NCBI GenBank assembly: GCA_015501055.1
Contig: JADNYV010000167.1
Location: 1-64,000 of the forward strand
Direction: 5' to 3'
DNA length: 64,000 bases
From: Mucidula mucida
Taxonomy: Eukaryota > Basidiomycota > Agaricomycetes > Agaricales > Physalacriaceae
How positions within the stretch are numbered: position 1 is the stretch's first letter; the number at the start of each line of letters is the position of its first letter. Positions 55,400 through 64,000 of this stretch are shown here, one piece after another. A program made the position numbers and the translations under genes. The notes below the pieces were generated by a model. It was not told the DNA's origin, searched no databases, and saw only the letters and a program-made list of their open reading frames with translations.

Positions 55400-56524
55400 T
55401 TTAGTGGCGCAGCATTCCTTTTCATGGAAATCGGAGGAAGCGTGAACGACGAATTTTGCGTGGCGAAAATGTTTGTAAAGTGAGTGGTGATAGCCTTGAT
55501 GAGGGCAATACTTCGACAGACAGTCGATACACAGTGAAATTTCTCCGGATGGTTGTTAAGCAAATTCTCAAGACTGAAGGACAATGATCCGCTGTTGAGC
55601 AGATGCCCTGGGGGCATGCGTATACTCTGTTAGGACGGCGACCATCGTTATCGACAGCATTAGTACTACCAGAGAGACCGTTGAGAATGTCCGAGAAACC
55701 GTGTTTCGCATCATGGTTATGCGTCTGGACGTACTGGAAAAGACTACCCCTAATACAAGGGAAAGACGTAGATTGAAAACGCGTCGTCCTATCTTGATTC
55801 ACAAGCGTCATTGTGAGGCAGCCATTTACCTGTCACAAAGACCGCGATAAGTTACTCCAGGACATCGCACGTTCAAGTGTCGCATTGACACAATTGCTCC
55901 GTTACACTGGCATCGCGGTTGTGAACCACTTTGCAGCTATTCGAAGGAGTCGCGGGATGAAACAGTAATTAGTGCGATAGGCAGGGGATTATATGCGTCC
56001 GTGTTGCTTGATGTTGAAGTATTACTGTTAGCTGCACGAATACACTGTCTTTCGGAACGTCAGTCAGTTCGATGGGGTACGAGATGATAATCACTGAGTT
56101 GACTACCCGCCGAGTTAACGAGTAGACATGAGCGGGTTAATGAACGTATGTTGGACAAATTTCGGAGTAGGAAGTCAAATCAAATGCCACTGGCCAGGGA
56201 AAGATAACGCGATGCCACCAAAGACAATGGTGCTAACTGTCAGTTGGCGTTCTCGAGTTTGAGAAGACAGAGAGCTCAGAAGAGCTAGCAAAGAACACAT
56301 CAGAATGAGGGCTGCTGTATGGATCAAAGGCCGACCAACTCTTGACTCTGAAGTGACCAGTCGACTTTCAACAAGAATGGCGTGAAACCATTTAGAGGGT
56401 TTAGAACATCGGCGTGATGATTTCTGTTAAGCGGCGTAAGAACGAAATAGACAATGATAGCCAATGAAACACACCGTGAGTTCAGGTTGGCGCTTATCAC
56501 ACCAAAGAGGCTCCACCTACAACT
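55400..56524. other. Intergenic, about 1.1 kb
   Basis: No gene supported. A minus-strand frame at 55422-55811 is long enough to notice, but its composition and lack of any domain argue against it. The remainder has only short frames. Confidence 0.4.
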
Positions 56525-56884
56525 TCACGAATACTCCTCGTCCGAACCATACTGTCCCGCAATAGACGCCTCAACTTTTGCAATCATCTTCCACGGGACC
56601 AAAATCTGCCCGACAAAGCGCCCATCCGCGTTTTCTAAGCGCATTTCTGTTTCATGCGCTACGCGTACCGCCTTGTCAAGCTCTGACTCTGCTTCTTCGT
56701 GGATTGTCTGCATTCTGTCCGGGCCCGACTTGGGGTAGGCCGGGACCATGCGGAATTCCTCTGCGTTAACGAGGACGAGATTTAGCGGCTGATCCGTCCC
56801 AGCGAATGTACCCAGAAAAATGCGGTTATCTGTGGTCGTTATGCGCAGTATTTGGCGCAGGAAAGGTGTGAGCTGGTCGGCCAT
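56525..56884 (-). CDS. Lsm-domain protein, NatC auxiliary subunit-like (NAA38/Mak31)
   Basis: 119 residues from an ATG at 56884 in strong context (CACCACCATGGCC). An alternative ATG at 56920 would add 12 residues. An Lsm fold is seen from LTPFLRQILRITTTDNRIFL (Sm1 first strands) through GTFAGTDQPLNLVLVNAEEF to ENADGRFVGQILVPWKMIAK (Sm2). A helical insert between Sm1 and Sm2 (ESELDKAVRVAHETEMRLE) and the phrase GQILVPWKMI suit the LSMD1/NAA38 type, which serves the NatC N-terminal acetyltransferase with NAA30 and NAA35. It could instead be a canonical Lsm subunit, but the insert makes that less likely. Intronless. Confidence 0.8.
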   Translation of the reverse strand: MADQLTPFLRQILRITTTDNRIFLGTFAGTDQPLNLVLVNAEEFRMVPAYPKSGPDRMQTIHEEAESELDKAVRVAHETEMRLENADGRFVGQILVPWKMIAKVEASIAGQYGSDEEYS

Positions 56885-57257
56885 GGTGGTGGGAGGCACA
56901 AAACTGACGTGGTCACGCATGTCACGCCAATCCTGCTCACGAAGACTCCGTCAGCAACACAACAGCTATGGGTAATCATGCATAAGACGGGAGTTGTCGA
57001 GTGGAGGTCGGGTCTCCCTTCTGGGATTACTCATAGCGCAGAACACTAAACACCGAGCATCTTGATGATGCTATCTTCTAGTTTGCATTCAAAGGATGCT
57101 GTCCTTCTCAATGCGAACTGATCGTTGTGTTCTGCAACATAAGCTCGTACATCATCGCCTTTCTTTTGCCCCGCGACGGAGTTCGTACATAACTGCCAGT
57201 CCCTCCGCAGAGTCGTTCCCTCTATGTTCTCTCCTCGCCAATAACCGACCAGTGGCT

Positions 57258-58731
57258 ATGATCTTCGAGCAACCCGACGTTAGATACGTCATCATCTTCA
57301 ATACTGTCAACATCATCGCGCTGGTTCTCCTTGTCGCTATATTCTCGACAGCACTTCTGTTTAGGTCGAGAATCCGCCGCTGCCGCCTGTGGTACATGTT
57401 CATTAGTTCTTGGATCGTCTACACCATCGGCAACACCATTCTTCTCGGTCATCAGACTGGGCCTCCTGACGGGATTTCTCATGGGCTCTGCTTCGCGCAA
57501 GCTATCATGGTGTACACGACGCCGTCGCTGTGGGTTACCATTGTACATCTTAGAACGCCTATTTAACTCTCTTTCCAGAACGGCGTACTGCACCCTTGCC
57601 TTATTGATCCAGGTATGCATGCAATCCTGTGCCCACTCAGTGATTCACACATGCAGCTTTCATTTCATGTGTCAGCGCTTGTACGGCCCTCCGGTATCTG
57701 TGAGAGTCCTTGTATAAAAAACGTGAGCTAGTTACTTGTAAAAAACCACTGATGTTACCTTCAATCTTCCATCAGCTTCTCTATCTCCCTGTCATTCCTG
57801 TGCTGGTCTCTTTCATTATGACTCTAGTGGCACGTCACCCAGTCATCATCAGCGTATTCTCCGTCTCAGCTATCCATTATTAGGTCGGTATCAGGCATCC
57901 AGACTTTCTCCAACGCTCGAGTACGGGCATGAACTGCGACCTGCAAGTCGATACGCTGTACGTGTTTCCGAACTTCATCCAACAATCAAAGCTCGACGTT
58001 GTTCTAGGAGGTATGTCAGCGTCATCTTCGTGGTGGCGGCTCTCGTCGGTGCCTTGGGATTTATAGGTACGGGGGGCATCTATTCAACAGCGCGTTCTTA
58101 TGATTGTCCAATCCCAGTTTACGTCGTTATTTTGCTATACCGACATTGGCGCACCTTACGCGAACTCAGACTTCGGACGGACCTCCTTTCCATGTCTATG
58201 ATGCTTCGCATGGGGCTATTTTGCATGTTTCCGATATTGGGACTTGGGTGAGTTCTGAGGTAGAAGTTGTTTTCCATCATCTCATGATTTTGATCAGGAT
58301 AGGATTTGCACTTGCTCTGCCCAGTGTCATCATTGACGATTGCTCAAGTGCAAAGGTCAGGATTGTCATCGCCTCGAGTATGCATTATTCAAGAACCAAT
58401 AAAGACGACTTGGGTTAACTCTTTGTTTTTATCTTAGTCCCAGCAGTTGCTGGTATCACATTCGGAACGCAGAAGGTATTTAAAGTGACACCGCACCTGG
58501 TGCTCATGGCTTACTATTTTCCAGGACATACTCCGCGTCTGGGTATTTTGGAGGAGGCGCCGGGAGTCTGTCTGGTTTGCCACGCAAACCGAAACCCCAG
58601 ATACATCTCCAGGAGTAACGGTAGACGGTCAGCCGCCTCCTACTCCACCGAAATCGCCGCGTATTATGGAGATGACTCTTGGGAAGGATCAACACCTTGA
58701 TAGTTTCCCGCCTTCTGTACACATAGTCTAG
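57258..58731 (+). CDS. Seven-helix membrane protein, copy 2
   Basis: Starts at an ATG at 57258 (MIFEQPDVRYVII) and ends at a TAG at 58729-58731. It needs about nine introns, several of which I could place by comparison with the copy at 40705-42160. Segments: YVIIFNTVNIIALVLLVAIF; LWYMFISSWIVYTIGNTILL; then HGLCFAQAIMVYTTPSL; TAYCTLALLIQ; LLYLPVIPVLVSFIMTL; an extracellular-like loop with a Cys (SSTGMNCDLQVDT); VSVIFVVAALVGALGF; LRMGLFCMFPILGLGIGFAL; VPAVAGITFGTQK; and a cytoplasmic-like tail starting DILRVWVFWRRRRE with a Pro/Thr stretch. Two donors in the middle are weak (GTGGGT, GTACGG). Function unknown. Confidence 0.7.
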
Positions 58732-59149
58732 CGAAATAACCAAGTTTATACCCCCATCGTGTCCGATCTTATCTACATGATCTTTGTGGCCATGCAGACT
58801 GCAGCTAAAAGTGGTGAAGCCGGTTGGCCTGTCCAGTGGTGAGCCCAAGCACAGCTTGTTCTGCTAGATCTATGAACCTTTAATTCAGAGGACGAAAGAG
58901 GATGCGCGGCTCTCCCGGCCCGGGATATCCGCGTGAGATTCGATCACTGAATGCTCTTTATCAACGACTTCCAACAACGCGCAATACCTTCAACAGCGCA
59001 TCACTAGCACCCAATGTTCGGCGGATTTGTCTCCTTAAGACTCGACTGCTGACCTACAACGCTTGCAATTCTCAATCGTACGCTCAAATGAGATACTGAA
59101 TACCCCAGGACCCCACATTCCGCGTTCTCTTTATCTCTCATCCTCCGCC
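58732..59149. other. Intergenic, ZZ-protein upstream region
   Basis: About 420 bp with no gene. The C/T-rich stretch just before 59150 (TTATCTCTCATCCTCCGCC) is typical of fungal transcription-start leaders. Confidence 0.45.
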
Positions 59150-60304
59150 ATGGTATCAGACATTGCACAATGCGATTTCTGCACCCTCTTCATTCCCTCC
59201 GACAAACCCAGGCTACAATGCTTGACATGTCCAAACTACGATCTGTGCGCGCAGTGTGCACTAGGCAGCAAATCCAATGGCGAGCACCTCTTATCTCATC
59301 CAACCCAGACATACTCGATTAGTGGAGGTCAGGGCGTGCAGCCAGTCGTGTCTGACGATCTCACGTTGGTCTATGCTGTTCCTGTCATCCCAATGATGTC
59401 GGCTCCCTCATCTTCCCCTTCCCCGTCACCTCCAACTCCAAGTAGTCGTCGTACGTCGTCGATTCGTTCTAGGCGCATCAGCCAATCTCCTCCTCCGCCT
59501 CGTTCTGTTGCGCCACAGCCAATTTCGCCTCCGTCGCCACCAGCACTTCCAGCACCAGTATCAACTAAACGTTCTCGACGTCGAACCTCGTCGAATTGGA
59601 GTACACTATTTGATTCTGAAATGGAGGTGACCGAAATGGGCGAGATGTTTTTCGCAGCCATATTCACCCATTTGGATCCTTCATATTCCGGATACCTCAC
59701 GCCCGAAGCATATTCTGGTTTCCTAGACGATTTGGGATACGAGTTACACGAGAACGTCTGTGAGTAAAGTTTTCGCTTCGTCATGGACTTTGAAGGAACG
59801 TTAATTGACCTGTCCGCAGGGAAAAACAGTCTTATCCAGAATTCTGCTTTTGGTCAATCAAAAGAGACTATGGCGGATAAAGCTCTGAGGAACGCTTATG
59901 ATCTCTTCTCTATCGAGCATGTTTTAAAGGAAAGACCGGCCTCGTCAAAAACTCGAATGTACTCTCTCATCGGAGCCAAAGTCACACCAGCTGGCGGAAG
60001 CTCCGCGTCCAAGATGCCTTTACTCACACTGAAAGGCTTCATCGAGATCTCCACAGTAGAGATCCTATGTGATCCTTCAAGGGAATGGGGAAATCTGCAG
60101 CGGGCTTTGAAGCGGTATAAGTTGACGAAGTTTGCGAGCATGCCGAGGCACGTCTTGCCTGAGGATGCGGATCCGAGGATGCAGCAGCGCGTGCACATTG
60201 TGTCGCAGTTTGCGAAAATGCGGGACGAGCAGTTGATGGTGATGGACGAGTCGAATGCGATTGACCTAGTGGATGACCGCCGGTTTTGCTATCGTTCTGA
60301 CTAG
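59150..60304 (+). CDS. ZZ-type zinc-finger protein
   Basis: Exons 59150-59759 and 59820-60304 give 364 residues. The N-terminal ZZ finger reads CDFCTLFIPSDKPRLQCLTC, then YDLCAQCALGS and a His pair in EHLLSH, the usual C-X2-C...C-X2-C...C-X2-C...H layout. A Pro/Ser/Arg low-complexity middle is followed by an EF-hand-like helical region (MGEMFFAAIFTHLDPSYSGYLTPEAYSGFL) in which D-P-S-Y-S-G-Y-L aligns with a calcium loop, and a conserved-looking C-terminal domain (EISTVEILCDPSREWGNLQR). Such ZZ proteins are frequent in Agaricomycetes. ZZ fingers bind peptides. The function is unknown. Confidence 0.85.
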
Positions 60305-60993
60305 GTGGTTGGTATTGCGACTTTTTTTGGTGAATGTTGGGACACGAGGAGGGGCAACAGTTGGGTTATATTTCGCTATTCTATGTGAAGGGGGGGACTA
60401 TTAAGGCGTTGATCCTTTCCTACAGTTATCTCCACGACGCGTGACAGAGGTGACCTGGAGGTGACTGACCGTCTACCTTTCTTGGAGACGTATTCTGTTC
60501 ACCTGGGGTCTCGCGTAGCGTAGGACTCCTGTCGCCTCCTTCAGGGTACGAACTTATAATGATAATGAAAAGAGTTCATTCCACTCACTAATTAAGCACT
60601 GAAGCGCCTGACTGAATTGAATAGCGCTGTATAAGTCAAGATCCCTACCGTAAGTTATTGTAAGCCCTACATTGTCTGAGGCCAGGCCTATTGAAAGTGC
60701 ACGTCACGGTGTATACATTGCAGCGGTCATTCGAATTTAGTTCTCTCAAACGCCCGAAGTGCCCAGTCTTTCCCTTCAAGTAGTATTCTTTCACGAAGAA
60801 CAACAGTTGGTTCGTCCCGACAAGCAGTTCGGTTGTACTCGGCAATCAATGGTACCTCACATGACTACACGCGAATGACAGCAACAACCGCCGTGGGAAA
60901 CCTGAATTATCTCGGCATTGGCGGTGCAATTCCGTAGTGGTCTCTACTCTTCCCCTCACCGTCGTCGTCGCCGCCCTAGCACACCATTCCACC
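60305..60993. other. Intergenic, amphiphysin promoter
   Basis: About 690 bp with no gene. Immediately before the ATG at 60994 lies a CGTCGTCGTCGCC run and a C-rich leader. Nothing else was recognised. Confidence 0.45.
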
Positions 60994-62679
60994 ATGAAGG
61001 GCTTCACAAAGGCCGTCAAACGGTGTGCCTCGTACATCGATCGCAGTCTGAATACTAACTTCGGGGCAGAACGCCGTTTATGGTGACAGCTAAAGTGGGA
61101 ATGTCCAAAAGTCGGTATTACTCGCTAGAATACTCGGTATATGCCTTAAACGCGGCGTGATTAGAGAGCAACGACCCGGAATTCGATGAATACCAGCGCC
61201 ATTTTGCGAATATGGAACAGGCATCGGAGAAGCTGCTCAAGGACACCAAGGCCTTTATGGACGCTGTCAATGGTATGGCAAGAGCTACTCTATAGACTGA
61301 TATCTGAATGGTGTTAGGTCTATTTACGTGCGGGGCGGGCTACGGGACCCACTTTTCTGCGATCATGCATCCCATCGCGGGCGAGTACGACCTGTTGGGC
61401 AAGCATCCAGAGGCGTCGCACACGATTAATAGCATGGACAAGTACCAGAACGCCATGGACGAACTCCGCGCTAGTATCGGGCCGGAATTGGAGCTCATTG
61501 AGAGCCGAATCATGGGTCCCACGAAGGAGCTGCAGAATATACTGAAGATGATCAGAAAGAGTATCACTAAACGGGAACACAAGGTGCGTATCTAAACGAA
61601 TTGCGCTATTTGTTACTGAGTATGTACTAGTTGACGGATTACGACCGCTTCAACAACTCCTTAACGAAACTAAGAGATAAAAAGGAAAAGTCCCTGAGTG
61701 ATGAGAAGAATCTGTTCAAGGTATGATATTTCGCGTCTCTGTACCTGTGGCTCATGCCTTCCAGCTGGAGCAAGACTTTGAGCTGGCGACCAACGAGTAT
61801 GATTATATCAATACCGCGTTGAAGAACGATCTCCCTCGGTTCATGACCCTCTCGACCCAATTCATCGATCCCCTCTTCCACTCGTTCTTCTACATGCAGT
61901 ACGTTCGGTTCCATCCTTTCTGGCCAACAAACCTCCTCACCAGCAACCAAGGCTCAACATCTTTTATATCATCCTAGAGAAGATGAACGGATTCGCCGAG
62001 GAAGCCAAATATGATATCTCCAGTATCCCAGGAAGCCAGATTGGCGAAGAATACGAAAACGCGCGTACAGATGCTTGGAGCAGGATCGAAGAACTCAATA
62101 TCACGAAGAGAATTATATCTGTTTGTAGGTCCCCTCCGCCACCGCGTGTATCGCCGTATTTCTCAAGTCTCCAACAGCAAAATTGGTGCAGCAGAATCGC
62201 GCGAATGGCGGTGGTGTTGGATTGGGTCGATCCGCCACGACAGCTTCCACGGCATCGAAATCTTCTCTTCCGATGTCGCGTACGGCATCTTCTGCGTCTT
62301 CGTTTGTGAAGAAGGCGCCGCCGCCGCCACCACCTGGAGCTGCTGCTGCGCCTCCGCCACCCTATACGCCCGCGGCAGCTGCTGCTGCGACGAAACGAGC
62401 TCCTCCACCTCCGCCGCCATTGAAACCCAAGCCGAAGCCTGCGGTGCAATATGTGGTTGCGTTATACGACTTTGCGGCGCAGGCTGATGGGGATCTGTCT
62501 TTCAATACGGGTGATAGGATAGAGATTGTTGAGCGTACTGCGAGTGCGGAGGATTGGTGGACGGGAAGGTTGAATGGGCAGCAGGGCGTTTTTCCTGGTA
62601 TGTACCTTCTTTCTTAGAGTTATGTGTCGATGGAGAACTGATTTTTTGGGTGTTAGGCAACTATGTTCAGGATACGTAA
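60994..62679 (+). CDS. BAR-SH3 amphiphysin (Rvs167/Hob1)
   Basis: Bends membrane and recruits actin regulators during endocytosis, as a BAR dimer. It starts at an ATG at 60994 with a 29-nt first exon ([10 protein letters not shown], an amphipathic helix). The BAR region includes [60 protein letters not shown] and [20 protein letters not shown] to FYMQ...[14 protein letters not shown] Ser-rich linker and a Pro/Ala stretch ([20 protein letters not shown]) precede the SH3 domain ([38 protein letters not shown]). The last exon, 62657-62679 (23 nt), supplies NYVQDT and completes the SH3 fold after an intron at 62598-62656. About seven short introns in all. Confidence 0.92.
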
Positions 62680-63715
62680 GGGAGATTTTGGATTGGTTTA
62701 ATACTTATTTATCGTATGTGTGCATCTTCAAGTGGTTACTAGTGACTTGCGATGCTGAAGGTGCAGTCGCTCGCGAACTTCCGAGTCTATGAAGGAGGCA
62801 GATCTCTGTGACGACCTGACAGGCAAGGCAATCCCATTATACGCGACACTGTGATGAACGGCATATATATCGCTACATAGAATAAGTTCTGGGAGGCCTT
62901 AAACTTGTATACAATCTTTTTCCTGTCAAGTGAAGTAAATCACGGATGTCTTCCGATGTCCTCGGTTTCCTTTTTCTTGTGTCTTGCTGATATTCATTGT
63001 ATCCGAGGGAAGACCTTCTTAACAGCTTGTCGGGCTATGAATACAAATGGAACCATGTGGAGTTGAAGGCGGTGAATACTCGTTCCAGAAGTGTTGGCGC
63101 GATGGCGGTGTGTTTTTCTGGAAGCGCTATCTTGAGCGCCTGCACAGGTCACGACAGCAATCTTGCGGCCACCTCGTGGAGGCGTGCTCTGAACTCCAAC
63201 ACGGATGGTGGTACATAGACAGATACGACGCGAAGCATTCAGTATGTCGCGACTGCTGCGATCAGCGACGAGGAGTATGAGATTGCTATCGGACGCGTGC
63301 TGATGGTATGACATGCGGGCGTCTAGCGCCCGCCCTCGGCGTGGATCACGGAGGCTGCGCAAGTCGTCGATAAATTAAGGTCGAGAGCAAGAGGCAGGTA
63401 CGTGTCGAGAATGGAAACAACGCGCTACCAACGTATGAGGAAAGGGTCCACAAGTGACAAGTGTACCTCCGAGTCACCCGTGAGTGGATTTTTGAGTCAA
63501 GAGAAGAAGCAAAAGCTCGGACTACGCTTCCGGAAGGATGCAGAATGCGGATTTGGCAACCTGTGTGATGGGGCAAGATGAGAGGCAGTGACTCACGTTG
63601 ACGTGCATTTTCCGGATTTTCCTCTCATCGCCTTGATCAGTCGCGCGCGTGTATATATATATATATATATAATGACTCGCGTTCCTTTCAGCTCACAGAA
63701 CCCGCACGCACCACA
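62680..63715. other. Intergenic, about 1 kb
   Basis: No gene recognised. Several 60-120-codon frames overlap on both strands at 62994-63362, but none shows a domain or splice sites. It ends with a (TA) repeat and the leader of the gene at 63716. Confidence 0.4.
63652..63672. repeat. (TA)n microsatellite next to a start codon
   Basis: An uninterrupted TA run of about ten units lies 44 bp upstream of the ATG at 63716. It occupies the place where a TATA element and transcription start would be expected. Confidence 0.9.
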
Positions 63716-64000
63716 ATGCCCGCCGTACACTATCCCACACAGTACCACTACGCGATGCAGCCGCCCACCCCGGCGGCGCAGTACCTCGATCTGCCGTCAC
63801 TATCGCCCGTCGCGGGGTCGTATGGGGCATCATACATCCCCTTGCCCCCAATGTCATGCAAACCCCATCCCGTGCTCGCGCCCACCCAGCACCGCGGCGG
63901 CTTCACAATCAACCTTACACTCCCCATCCAGAACCTCTACGACCCGCGGAGCCGCTTCCCCGCGCACGAGCTCGCCAAGCCCGCGACGTACCCCGCCCTC
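63716..64000 (+). CDS. Proline/tyrosine-rich protein, 5' part only
   Basis: An open frame of 95 codons from an ATG at 63716 (MPAVHYPTQYHYAMQPPTPA) runs off the window. The N-terminus is low-complexity Pro/Tyr/Gln, followed by FTINLTLPIQNLYDPRSRFP and HELAKPATYPAL. This resembles the start of a small agaricomycete domain (DUF6699 type) in which a strand is followed by a ...PATxP motif. That is a guess from a fragment. No signal peptide is evident. Confidence 0.55.
   Translation, partial: MPAVHYPTQYHYAMQPPTPAAQYLDLPSLSPVAGSYGASYIPLPPMSCKPHPVLAPTQHRGGFTINLTLPIQNLYDPRSRFPAHELAKPATYPAL

Noticed and set aside
55422..55811. A 129-codon minus-strand frame after the DUF4139 gene
   Set aside because: No domain, no splice sites, mixed composition, and it overlaps the likely 3' untranslated region.
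61964..62449. An arginine/tryptophan-rich minus-strand frame
   Set aside because: It is the reverse complement of the amphiphysin Pro/Ala linker, with no independent support.
62994..63362. Overlapping frames of 73 to 122 codons on both strands
   Set aside because: Neither has a plausible start context, introns or a domain; they look like chance frames in GC-richer DNA.
1..64000. tRNA and rRNA genes
   Set aside because: I looked for B-box-like GGTTCGAATCC patterns and cloverleaf arms by eye and found none convincing. A covariance-model scan would settle it.

Overview
This window is nuclear DNA from a filamentous fungus, almost certainly a basidiomycete of the Agaricomycetes. Genes carry many 45-60 nt GT-AG introns, include eukaryotic families such as Dot1, Dbp3, a BAR-SH3 amphiphysin and a NatC-type Lsm subunit, and sit beside agaricomycete-specific repeat families. 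No rRNA gene, tRNA gene or CRISPR array was found by eye.

The window has two halves. Positions 1 to about 25,000 are a repeat graveyard. A decayed kinase-like gene (1.2-2.2 kb) is followed by nested DNA transposons, a solo LTR, an old Copia element, three copies of one hAT family (7.6-8.5, 14.2-14.8 and 22.1-23.8 kb), a decayed Tc1/mariner transposase, a large decayed multi-gene transposon (about 11.3-18.3 kb), a second 529-bp solo LTR and a decayed Gypsy element (19.4-21.4 kb). The insertions can be ordered in time: an LTR sits inside a TA-flanked element, and a hAT copy sits inside an exon of the large transposon.

Positions 25 to 64 kb are mainly host genes. In order: DBP3 RNA helicase; a small array of P-loop NTPase/nuclease-like genes in different stages of decay (27.2-31.2 kb); trans-3-hydroxy-L-proline dehydratase; DOT1 H3K79 methyltransferase; an EHT1/ABHD-type alpha/beta hydrolase; a TPR-J-domain co-chaperone; a seven-helix membrane protein; an inverted 5'-truncated copy of the hydrolase; HUA1; a DUF4139 protein; an Lsm/NAA38 protein; a second seven-helix protein; a ZZ-finger protein; an amphiphysin; and the first exon of a proline-rich protein cut by the window end. 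They are unrelated housekeeping and accessory genes, not a pathway cluster.

The most striking features are: (a) a 5,263-bp Copia element with two identical LTRs, inserted antisense into what was a 55-nt intron of the DUF4139 gene; (b) three pairs of 12-bp near-palindromes at an exact 24-bp pitch inside a hAT copy; (c) tandem duplication of symmetric phase-1 exons building the lysine-rich N-terminus of Dbp3; (d) an NTPase pair in which the broken copy keeps the Walker A lysine while the open copy has lost it; and (e) a three-gene transposon module whose class I cannot name.
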